This document shows, piece by piece, positions 41,696-49,301 of a stretch of DNA of 64,000 nt. How positions within the stretch are numbered: position 1 is the stretch's first letter; the number at the start of each line of letters is the position of its first letter. This DNA is from CBDEGK01 sp965237855 (GTDB taxonomy: Bacteria; Pseudomonadota; Gammaproteobacteria; Pseudomonadales; Halieaceae). Where the stretch lies: the NCBI GenBank assembly GCA_965237855.1, contig CBDEGK010000008.1, positions 868,001-932,000 on the forward strand, read 5' to 3'. Both the position numbers and the translations under genes were made by a program. The notes beneath the pieces are model-generated. The model was not told where the DNA came from, ran no database searches, and saw only the letters and a program-made list of their open reading frames with translations.

Positions 41696-42988
41696 TTAAT
41701 CCCAGCTCAGTGCGCCACCGGTCTGATACTCGATAACCCGCGTTTCGAAGAAATTTTTCTCCTTGCGCAGATCCATGATTTCTGACATCCATGGGAATGG
41801 ATTCTGTACGCCGGCAAACTGCTCGGGTAGCCCCAATTGCGAGAGGCGGCGATTGGCGATGAATTTCAGGTACTCCTCCATCATCGCTGCATTCATGCCC
41901 AGCACTCCACGCGGCATGGTGTCACGGGCGTATTCGATTTCCAGCTGGGTGCCTTCCAGGATCATCTGAATGGCTTCCTGCTTGAACTCCTCCGTCCACA
42001 AGTGCGGATTTTCCAGCTTGATCTGGTTGATCACATCGATGCCAAAGTTCAGGTGCATGGACTCATCGCGCAGGATGTACTGGAACTGCTCGGCGACACC
42101 GGTCATCTTGTTGCGGCGGCCCATGGAAAGGATCTGGGTAAAGCCGCAGTAGAAGAAGATGCCCTCGGTGACCGCGTAGAAGCCGATCAGGTTGCGCAGC
42201 AGGGTCTGGTCGGTCTCAGGGGTGCCGGTGTTGAAGTTGGGGTCGCTGAGATCATGAGTGTGACTGAGGCTCCAGGCGGCTTTCTTGGTCACTGACGGAA
42301 TTTCCCGGTACATGTTGAACACTTCGGCCTCATCCATGCCCAGCGACTCAATACAGTACTGGTAGGCGTGAGTATGGATAGCTTCTTCGAAGGCCTGGCG
42401 CAGCAGGTATTGGCGACACTCGGGATTGGTGATGAGGCGGTAAAGGGCCAATACCAGGTTGTTGGCGACCAGGGAGTCCGCGGTGGAAAAGTAACCCAGG
42501 TTGCGCATGACAATGCGACGCTCATCTTCGCTCAGACCCTCGGGATTTCTCCAGGTGGCGACGTCGGCGGTCATGTTGATTTCCTGGGGCATCCAGTGAT
42601 TGGCGCAGCCATCCAGGTACTTCTGCCAGGCCCAGTCGTACTTGAACGGTACCAGCTGGTTGAGGTCGGCGCGACAGTTAATCATGGCCTTGTCGTCCAC
42701 GGAAATACGACCGGAACCCATGCCTAGGTCTTCCAGGCCGGCGCTGACATCCATGTCTGCCAGTGCTTGGTTGGCCGCCGCCAGGTGCTCGTCCGCCTCG
42801 ACATCGATGTTGGTCGATATCTCGGTGGTGTCGCTAACTGACGGCGGCGCAGTCGTTTCCGCCGCAGCGGTAGGCGCTGCAGCGACGGGTTCGGGTGCCT
42901 TCTCAACTACCAGTTCTTTTTCAACGACCTGGGGAGCGGGCTTCTGAGGCGCCACTTCCTCGGTGTTATATTCGTCCCAACTTAACAT
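41696..42988 (-). CDS. nrdB: Class Ia ribonucleotide reductase beta subunit
   Basis: This 430-residue subunit houses the diiron-tyrosyl radical. EEAIHTHAYQYCIE supplies a metal Glu/His and the radical Tyr four residues after the His, as in E. coli Y122. ILRDESMHLNFG gives further ligands. It ends NFFETRVIEYQTGGALSWD, the C-terminal docking tail. A Pro/Ala/Glu-rich N-terminal extension of roughly 80 residues, partly resembling that of pseudomonads (MLSWDE start), precedes the fold. It follows nrdA by 83 nt. Confidence 0.95.
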   Translation of the reverse strand: MLSWDEYNTEEVAPQKPAPQVVEKELVVEKAPEPVAAAPTAAAETTAPPSVSDTTEISTNIDVEADEHLAAANQALADMDVSAGLEDLGMGSGRISVDDKAMINCRADLNQLVPFKYDWAWQKYLDGCANHWMPQEINMTADVATWRNPEGLSEDERRIVMRNLGYFSTADSLVANNLVLALYRLITNPECRQYLLRQAFEEAIHTHAYQYCIESLGMDEAEVFNMYREIPSVTKKAAWSLSHTHDLSDPNFNTGTPETDQTLLRNLIGFYAVTEGIFFYCGFTQILSMGRRNKMTGVAEQFQYILRDESMHLNFGIDVINQIKLENPHLWTEEFKQEAIQMILEGTQLEIEYARDTMPRGVLGMNAAMMEEYLKFIANRRLSQLGLPEQFAGVQNPFPWMSEIMDLRKEKNFFETRVIEYQTGGALSWD

Positions 42989-43071
42989 CTTGCTATCCCC
43001 TTTCTGTTACCGCTTTTGATACCGCTCTTTTATGTCCCAATGGTTCTTCTCTATGCAGCTCAGGACTGCTC

Positions 43072-45945
43072 TTACTGGCAGGCTTCGCAATCTGGTTCAT
43101 CCAGAGAGCAAGCCGCTGGTACGGGCGCCGGCTGCGGTTCAGCCGCCGATACTGCATTGAGGGTGCCGGTGTCGATGGTCGATTTCTCGGTGCCGGTTGC
43201 CGCCAGTGAGCGCAGGTAGTACGTGGTTTTCAAGCCGCGGTACCAGGCCATGCGATAAGTCACATCCAGCTTCTTACCGCTGGCGTTGTTGATATACAGG
43301 TTCAGCGACTGGGCCTGGTCGATCCATTTCTGGCGGCGGCTGGCGGCATCCACGATCCAGCGTGGCTCCACCTCGAAAGCGGTGGCGTAAATCGATTTCA
43401 GATCCTCTGGCACCCGGTCGATCTGCTGCACGCTGCCGTCGTAATACTTGAGGTCATTGACCATGACGCCGTCCCACAGGCCGCGCTCTTTCAGGTCGCT
43501 GATCAGGTAGGGGTTCACCACCGTGAATTCGCCCGACAGGTTCGATTTCACATACAGGTTCTGATAGGTGGGCTCGATGGACTGGGACACACCGGTGATA
43601 TTGGCAATCGTCGCCGTCGGTGCAATCGCCATCACGTTGGAGTTGCGCATGCCCTTGGTTTTCACAGTCTCGCGCAGGCTGGCCCAATCCAGGGTCTCGC
43701 TGGTGTCCACTTCGATGTAGTCGTCGCCCCGAACCTTGACCAGGTTCTTCAGCGAATCGATGGGCATGACACCCTTGCTCCACAGGGAGCCCTCGAAAGT
43801 CGAGTAGGCACCGCGTTCCTGGGCCAGGTCGGAGGAAGCCTGGATGGCGTAATAGCTGATCGCCTCCATAGACTCATCGGCAAATTTCACCGCCGCATCG
43901 GAGCCATAGGCCAGGTGCTGCTTGTAAAGCGCATCCTGAAAACCCATCAGGCCCATGCCTATCGGGCGATGACGCAGGTTAGAAGTGCGTGCCTGGGGCA
44001 CCGAGTAGTAGTTGATGTCGATAACGTTGTCGAGCATACGCACCGCGGTGGTTACCGTTTGCTGCAGTTTCTCCAGGTTGAGACCGTTCTCATCGGTGTG
44101 CTGGGCAAGGTTTATCGAGCCCAGGTTGCAGACAGCGATCTCTTCGTGATTGGTATTCAGTGTTATCTCTGTGCACAGGTTGGAAGAGTGCACCACACCT
44201 ATATGTTGCTGGGGTGAACGAATGTTGCAAGGATCCTTGAAGGTCACCCAGGGATGACCTGTTTCAAACAACATGCCCAGCATCTTGCGCCACAGGTTGC
44301 CGGCTTTCACCGTCTTGTGTAGCTTCAACTCGCCGCGAGCCGCCATGGCTTCGTACTCGCAGTAGCGGTCCTCGAATGGCTGACCGTACAGGTCGTGCAG
44401 GTCGGGTACATCATTGGGGCTGAACAAGGTCCAGTCGCCCTCGTCGAACACGCGCTTCATGAACAGGTCGGGCACCCAGTTGGCGGTGTTCATGTCGTGG
44501 GTACGACGGCGGTCATCGCCCGTGTTCTTGCGCAGCTCCACGAACTCTTCGATATCCATGTGCCAGGTTTCCAGGTAGGAACACACGGCGCCCTTGCGTT
44601 TGCCGCCCTGGTTCACCGCTACCGCGGTGTCATTAACAACCTTCAGGAATGGCACAACACCCTGTGACTTGCCGTTGGTGCCCTTGATATAGGCACCCAG
44701 TGCGCGCACCGGGGTCCAGTCGTTGCCGAGACCGCCCGCATACTTGGAGAGCATGGCATTGTCCTGAATGGCACCGTAAATGCCGTGTAGATCATCCGGC
44801 ACCGTGGTCAGGTAACAGGAAGACAGTTGTGGGCGCAGGGTGCCGGCATTAAACAGGGTGGGGGTGGAGCTCATGTAGTCGAAGGAAGACAACAGGCGAT
44901 AGAACTCGATGGCGCGTTCGTTCTTGTTGGCTTCTTCACTGGCAAGACCCATCGCCACACGCATGAAAAAGATCTGCGGCAATTCAATGCGGGTTTCGTC
45001 GCTGTGGATAAAGTAGCGGTCGTACAGTGTCTGCAGACCCAGATAGGTGAACTGGAGGTCGCGCTCGGGCAGCAGCGCTTTACCCAGCACGTCCAGGTCG
45101 TACTCGCGCAGCTGCGGAGCGATCAGCTCCAGCTCGATACCCTTGTCGATGTACACCGGCAGGGCCTGGGGGTAAAACTCAGACATCTGTTGCTGGGTGG
45201 CATTGGCGGCCACCCCGAGAAAGTTGAGGGCCTCCCCGCGCAGATTATCCAGCAACAGGCGGGCGGCGGCGTAGGAGTAGTTGGGCTCCTGTTCAATCAT
45301 GGTGCGGGCTGTAATCACCAGGGAATCGCTGATCTCTGCCATGGACACGCCGTCGTAGAGGTTGCGCAGGGCTTCATCGATGATGTCTGACTCGGTGACA
45401 TCGCTCAGGCCTGCACAGGCTTCGCGCACGATGGTATGCATACGATCCAGATCGAGCGGTACGCGGCTACCGTCGGTCATGGTTACCTGGATGTTCGGGC
45501 CGGTTTTGGCAGCGCTGCCGTTTTGTTGCTCGGTGTCTGCTCGCTGGTTGGCGCGTTGCTCGCGGTAGATCACGTAGTCGCGGGCGATTTTATGCTCGCC
45601 GGAGCGCATCAGGGACAGTTCAACCTGGTCCTGGATATCTTCAATGTGAATGGTGCCACCGGAGGGCATGCGGCGCTTGAAGGTGGCCGAGACCATCTCG
45701 GTTAGCTTGGCGACGGTTTCATGGATGCGAGACGATGCAGCTGCCGTACCGCCTTCTACTGCCAGGAACGCCTTGGTAATGGCCACGGAGATCTTGCTGT
45801 CATCATAGGGAACGACGGTTCCATTGCGTTTGATGACTCTGACTTGTCCTGGGGCGGTGGCGGAAATATTAGCTGAAGGGGTGGTTGGCTCTGTGCTGGC
45901 GGCCGTGCTGGGATCGGTGCTCGGCTGATTGGTCTCTGTTTGCAT
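43072..45945 (-). CDS. nrdA: Class Ia ribonucleotide reductase alpha subunit with two ATP-cones
   Basis: This 957-residue subunit reduces ribonucleoside diphosphates. Two tandem N-terminal ATP-cone domains are visible: VRVIKRNGTVVPYDDSKIS onwards (about 35-125) and VTMTDGSRVPLDLDRMH onwards (about 151-234). This architecture is described for Pseudomonas aeruginosa NrdA. The barrel shows SSCYLTTVPDD, NLCTEITLNTNHEE (active-site Asn/Cys/Glu), AVCNLGSIN and PTATIANITG. The C-terminal CEAC pair reduces the active site. CGGAGTAGAA precedes the ATG. A long Thr/Ser-rich leader precedes cone 1. Confidence 0.97.
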   Translation of the reverse strand: MQTETNQPSTDPSTAASTEPTTPSANISATAPGQVRVIKRNGTVVPYDDSKISVAITKAFLAVEGGTAAASSRIHETVAKLTEMVSATFKRRMPSGGTIHIEDIQDQVELSLMRSGEHKIARDYVIYREQRANQRADTEQQNGSAAKTGPNIQVTMTDGSRVPLDLDRMHTIVREACAGLSDVTESDIIDEALRNLYDGVSMAEISDSLVITARTMIEQEPNYSYAAARLLLDNLRGEALNFLGVAANATQQQMSEFYPQALPVYIDKGIELELIAPQLREYDLDVLGKALLPERDLQFTYLGLQTLYDRYFIHSDETRIELPQIFFMRVAMGLASEEANKNERAIEFYRLLSSFDYMSSTPTLFNAGTLRPQLSSCYLTTVPDDLHGIYGAIQDNAMLSKYAGGLGNDWTPVRALGAYIKGTNGKSQGVVPFLKVVNDTAVAVNQGGKRKGAVCSYLETWHMDIEEFVELRKNTGDDRRRTHDMNTANWVPDLFMKRVFDEGDWTLFSPNDVPDLHDLYGQPFEDRYCEYEAMAARGELKLHKTVKAGNLWRKMLGMLFETGHPWVTFKDPCNIRSPQQHIGVVHSSNLCTEITLNTNHEEIAVCNLGSINLAQHTDENGLNLEKLQQTVTTAVRMLDNVIDINYYSVPQARTSNLRHRPIGMGLMGFQDALYKQHLAYGSDAAVKFADESMEAISYYAIQASSDLAQERGAYSTFEGSLWSKGVMPIDSLKNLVKVRGDDYIEVDTSETLDWASLRETVKTKGMRNSNVMAIAPTATIANITGVSQSIEPTYQNLYVKSNLSGEFTVVNPYLISDLKERGLWDGVMVNDLKYYDGSVQQIDRVPEDLKSIYATAFEVEPRWIVDAASRRQKWIDQAQSLNLYINNASGKKLDVTYRMAWYRGLKTTYYLRSLAATGTEKSTIDTGTLNAVSAAEPQPAPVPAACSLDEPDCEACQ

Positions 45946-46163
45946 TTCTACTCCGGGTTGGCTGTTAGCCTTATTGTTGTTTGGTTACAACTGCTTACAA
46001 CTAATGTCTCTGTGCTATGGTTCTGGGTTGGCGCTCCCCTGGCTTTTAAGCGCATAGCCTCTGACAGCGATACCGGCAGAAGGGAGTTAAACGCCCCTGT
46101 TTTATGCCAGCGCTGGTTGCCAACCGTTGTAAATTCCCCTATCCCTCTATTTATTTGTTACAG

Positions 46164-46211
46164 GCACGATATGTCTGAGGTGAAAGTGCCTGTTCCCCTA
46201 TATATTGGGGG
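46164..46211. promoter_or_regulatory. Candidate tandem NrdR boxes
   Basis: CCCCTATATATTGGGG (46195-46210) is a near-palindrome resembling the NrdR box core (CWATATATWG). GCACGATATGTCTGAG (46164-46179) is a weaker partner. Their centres are 31 bp apart, matching the roughly three-turn spacing of NrdR box pairs in front of nrd genes. Confidence 0.5.
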
Positions 46212-46243
46212 TGTCGGGAAATCTTTATACAAGATAATGCGGT

Positions 46244-46301
46244 TTATCCACAATTGCAAGGCGTATAGCTTGGGGTTTTTCTGTGGATAAGTTGTGGGTA
46301 A
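46244..46301. promoter_or_regulatory. DnaA-box cluster upstream of nrdA
   Basis: TTATCCACA (46244-46252) and its exact reverse complement TGTGGATAA (46282-46290) are perfect DnaA boxes facing each other. TGTGGGTAA (46293-46301) differs at one base. DnaA control of nrdAB is known in E. coli; here it is inferred from the sites. Confidence 0.7.
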
Positions 46302-46436
46302 CTTGGCCGGTAGGCGAGCGCTAACCCCTCAGCCCACGAGTCATCAAAGCCTAGGTAAATCAGGCACTTGCGTGCCGTTAAATGGCCTTTCAACTATTTT
46401 GTTATAAGCGAGGGGTGCAACGTTAGTTTTGGTTAT

Positions 46437-47348
46437 TTACTGCTCCGCCCGCAGCAGGAATTCGATCAGCGCTTTTTGCGCGTGGAGACGGTTTTCTGCC
46501 TCATCCCAGACCACCGAATCGGACGCGTCCATCAGCTCGGCACTGATTTCTTCGCCGCGATGAGCGGGCAGACAGTGCAGATAGATAGCATCGCTGTCGG
46601 CCTTTGCCATTAGCTCGCTGTTGACCTGGTAACCGGCAAATTGCTGCAGGCGATGTGCCTGTTCTGCCTCCTGGCCCATGGAGGCGAAGACATCGGTGAC
46701 CACCAGGCTGGTGCCGCTGGCAGCCTCTGCCGGATCGCGCACTATCGATACTCGCTGGGCGTTGGCCGCCAGCAAGTCAGCGTCGGGCTCAAAGCCCTCA
46801 GGGCAGGCGATGCGGAGTTCAAAGTCAAATTGCCTGGCCGCATTGATGTAGGACTGGCACATATTATTACCGTCACCGATCCAGGCTACAGACTTGCCAG
46901 TGATGTCACCGCGGTGCTCTTGATAGGTCTGCATATCGGCCAGCAGTTGGCAGGGATGAAAGCTGTCGGTCAGTGCATTGATCACCGGCACCGAGGAGTA
47001 GGCCGCGAAGCGTTCGACAATATTGTGGCCAAAGGTGCGGATCATGATGATATCGACCATGGACGAGATGACCCGGGCGCTGTCTTCGACGGGCTCGCCG
47101 CGACCAAGCTGGGTGTCCTGGGGTGACAGGAACATCGCCTGGCCACCCAGTTGCGCCATGCCCGCCTCGAAGGAAACCCGGGTGCGGGTGGAGGATTTTT
47201 CGAAAATCATGCCCAGCACCAACCCCTCGCAGGGGGTGGGTTCACGTTGCGCCTGGCGCAATGCTTTTAGCTCAGTGGCGCGAGAGATCAGTTGCTGTAG
47301 TTCAGTGGGACTGAAATCCAATAGGGACAGAAAATGTCTGGCACTCAT
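46437..47348 (-). CDS. argF: Ornithine carbamoyltransferase
   Basis: This 303-residue OTCase makes citrulline. Motifs: EKSSTRTRVSFEAGM (carbamoyl phosphate), DSFHPCQLLADMQT, VAWIGDGNNMCQSYI and LHCLPAHRGEEIS (ornithine-site Cys). It lies 30 nt downstream of argD, forming an arginine-biosynthetic pair probably read from the argD promoter. Confidence 0.97.
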   Translation of the reverse strand: MSARHFLSLLDFSPTELQQLISRATELKALRQAQREPTPCEGLVLGMIFEKSSTRTRVSFEAGMAQLGGQAMFLSPQDTQLGRGEPVEDSARVISSMVDIIMIRTFGHNIVERFAAYSSVPVINALTDSFHPCQLLADMQTYQEHRGDITGKSVAWIGDGNNMCQSYINAARQFDFELRIACPEGFEPDADLLAANAQRVSIVRDPAEAASGTSLVVTDVFASMGQEAEQAHRLQQFAGYQVNSELMAKADSDAIYLHCLPAHRGEEISAELMDASDSVVWDEAENRLHAQKALIEFLLRAEQ

Positions 47349-47378
47349 AGTGGTATTCCGGGAGTCGGTAGTTAGGGG

Positions 47379-48578
47379 TCAGGCAGACGCCGCGTGCGGC
47401 GCATGGGCACCGGCAAAATCACTGACGAGATTGCTCACCGTGTCGATCAGTTGCTGGCACTGGCTGTCATCCATGATCAGCGGTGGCAGCAGGCGCAGGG
47501 TTTTGCCAGCAGTCACATTGATCAGGTAGCCCTGTTCCAGGCCAGTTGTCACCAACTCGCCACAGTCACTGCCCAGCTCAATGCCAATCAGCAGGCCGCG
47601 CCCGCGGACATCGACAACGCCGGGCAGTGGCAGCAGTTCTGCACTCAGCTGCTCTAGTATGGTCGCACCCAGGGTGGCGGCACGATCAGCGAGGCTCTGT
47701 TCTTCCATGGTATTCAGGGTTGCCAACGCGGCGGCGCAGGCCAGTGGATTACCGCCATAAGTAGAGCCATGGTTGCCCTTGGCAAAAACCTCGGCGGCGG
47801 GGCCGCTGGCCAGGCAGGCACCAATGGGCACGCCATTGGCCAGGGCCTTGGCGGTGGCGATCACATCGGGTGTTACATTCTCACCCTGACAGGCATAAAA
47901 ATGACCGCTGCGGCACAGACCGCTCTGTACTTCGTCCAGCATCAACAGCCAGCCTTGCTGGTCGCAGAGATCTCGCAGATCCCGCAGATAACCAGGGTAG
48001 GGCACATTCACACCACCTTCTCCCTGTATAGGCTCGACCAGGATAGCGACAACATCTGCGTTGTGTTCGGCGATGCTATTGAGAGCTTCCAGATCGCCAA
48101 AGGGTGCACGCACGAAGCCCTGTACCAGCGGCTCGAAACCCGCCTGGATTTTGCGATTGCCGGTGGCCGATAGCGTCGCCATGGTGCGGCCGTGAAAGGC
48201 GTTTTCCATGACCACAATAGAGGGTTGTTTGATGCCTTTCTGGTGACCGTACAAGCGCGCCAACTTGATGGCCGCCTCATTGGCCTCGGCACCGGAATTG
48301 CCGAAGAACACATTGTCCATACCCGCAAGGCCGGTCAGTTTGGCGGCCAGCTGCTGTTGCAGCTCAATATGGTAGAGATTGGAGGTGTGTACCAGCTTAG
48401 CTGCTTGCTCGGTGATTGCAGCAGTAACGGCGGGGTGATTGTGGCCCAGCGCATTCACGCCGATGCCGCAGATAGCATCAAAAAAACGTTTACCGTCCTT
48501 GTCGAACAGGTAGGGGCCATCGCCGTGAGTGAATGTCACGGGCAGTCTGCCGTATGTCTCCATAAGCGGTGCTGACAC
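47379..48578 (-). CDS. argD: Acetylornithine aminotransferase
   Basis: This 399-residue class III PLP aminotransferase of arginine (and possibly lysine) synthesis shows FFGNSGAEANEAAIKLAR, MENAFHGRTMATLSATG, LMLDEVQSGLCRSG and ATAKALANGVPIGA (Schiff-base Lys). The start GTG 48578 has GGAGAGCTAGCTC upstream; ATG 48563 is the alternative. A promoter and an early terminator-like hairpin lie in front. Confidence 0.95.
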   Translation of the reverse strand: MSAPLMETYGRLPVTFTHGDGPYLFDKDGKRFFDAICGIGVNALGHNHPAVTAAITEQAAKLVHTSNLYHIELQQQLAAKLTGLAGMDNVFFGNSGAEANEAAIKLARLYGHQKGIKQPSIVVMENAFHGRTMATLSATGNRKIQAGFEPLVQGFVRAPFGDLEALNSIAEHNADVVAILVEPIQGEGGVNVPYPGYLRDLRDLCDQQGWLLMLDEVQSGLCRSGHFYACQGENVTPDVIATAKALANGVPIGACLASGPAAEVFAKGNHGSTYGGNPLACAAALATLNTMEEQSLADRAATLGATILEQLSAELLPLPGVVDVRGRGLLIGIELGSDCGELVTTGLEQGYLINVTAGKTLRLLPPLIMDDSQCQQLIDTVSNLVSDFAGAHAPHAASA

Positions 48579-48614
48579 GAGCTAGCTCTCCAGGAAAACC
48601 TAAACCTCAAAAAC

Positions 48615-48637
48615 GCAAAAAGGCAGCCCCAGCTGCC
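48615..48637 (-). terminator. Terminator-like hairpin in the argD leader (possible attenuator)
   Basis: Minus-strand GGCAGC-TGGG-GCTGCC (48637-48622) is followed by five T. It lies about 37 nt before the argD start and just after the predicted promoter. No minus-strand gene lies upstream that it could terminate. Confidence 0.6.
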
Positions 48638-48650
48638 CATCCGAAAACTG

Positions 48651-48679
48651 ACTATAGCGTTAAAATGAACGCTTGGCAA
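48651..48679 (-). promoter_or_regulatory. Predicted sigma70 promoter of argD-argF
   Basis: On the minus strand -35 TTGCCA (48679-48674), a 17-nt spacer and -10 TATAGT (48656-48651). A clear ArgR operator was not recognised nearby. Confidence 0.65.
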
Positions 48680-48786
48680 TGTGGCGTCTGAGCGGGACAC
48701 TTGAGTGAAATACTCGGGTATTTTGCCCGCTAAGCGGGTACAATAGCTGCCTCGATAGTGATACCAGTTAGAGATGTTTTTACACC

Positions 48787-49128
48787 ATGGAAATAATGGA
48801 CGCAATTAAAGAACAGATCGAATCCAACCCGATCATCCTCTATATGAAGGGCTCGCCGAATCAGCCCCAGTGTGGATTTTCCGCGCGCACCTCGCAGGCG
48901 CTGATGGCCTGTGGCGAGCGTTTTGCCTACGTAGATATACTGAGTAATCCCGATATCCGCGCCAACTTGCCAGCTTATGCCAATTGGCCAACCTTCCCAC
49001 AACTGTGGGTGCAGGGTGAGTTGATCGGCGGTTGTGACATCATTTGTGAAATGTATGAGAGCGGTGAGCTGCAACCACTGGTAAAAGAAGCCGCTGCGGA
49101 CGAGGTCGAGGAAGCCAGCGCCGAGTAG
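48787..49128 (+). CDS. grxD: Monothiol glutaredoxin Grx4-type
   Basis: This 113-residue glutaredoxin has the CGFS active site (PQCGFSARTSQAL). ILYMKGSPNQP, WPTFPQLWVQGELIGGCDII and the acidic tail are typical of Fe-S-carrying monothiol glutaredoxins that hold a [2Fe-2S] cluster with glutathione. It stands alone, divergent from argD, and ends at a good terminator. Confidence 0.95.
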   Translation: MEIMDAIKEQIESNPIILYMKGSPNQPQCGFSARTSQALMACGERFAYVDILSNPDIRANLPAYANWPTFPQLWVQGELIGGCDIICEMYESGELQPLVKEAAADEVEEASAE

Positions 49129-49148
49129 CCATTCGGCCGACGCTAGAG

Positions 49149-49172
49149 AGCCCGCTTCGAGCGGGCTTTTTT
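49149..49172 (+). terminator. Rho-independent terminator after grxD
   Basis: AGCCCGCT-TCG-AGCGGGCT followed by TTTTT, 21 nt after the stop. Confidence 0.92.
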
Positions 49173-49210
49173 GTGGGTGAAATAGCGGATTTCTTAATTG
49201 ATAAACTTAT

Positions 49211-49225
49211 TGATAACAATTCTCA
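49211..49225. promoter_or_regulatory. Fur box before the TonB receptor
   Basis: TGATAACAATTCTCA matches the 7-1-7 Fur palindrome TGATAATNATTATCA at 12 of 14 defined positions and lies 77 bp before the receptor start. Confidence 0.75.
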
Positions 49226-49301
49226 TTTAGATTAACCTCGTTTCTCCAACATAAAGACGGTTCTACAGAGCGGCATTCCGCCATCAAGGAGACGGGAATA
49301 A

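Larger units (their letters stand above)
45946..46436. other. 491-bp non-coding regulatory region upstream of nrdA
   Basis: No credible gene lies here; an open frame over part of it is low-complexity and lacks a start signal. It holds a direct repeat of TTACAACT (45985-45992, 45995-46002) with 10-bp period, two candidate NrdR boxes, and three DnaA-box-like sites. A weak hairpin GGCAC-TTGC-GTGCC near 46363 may end argF. No further structure is seen. Confidence 0.6.

Noticed and set aside
45940..46290. 116-codon open frame upstream of nrdA
   Set aside because: It overlaps the nrdA start on the other strand, lies across regulatory sites and has no family-like sequence.
48536..48805. 89-codon minus-strand frame over the argD start
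   Set aside because: It runs through the promoter and hairpin, starts inside grxD and shows no protein-like pattern.
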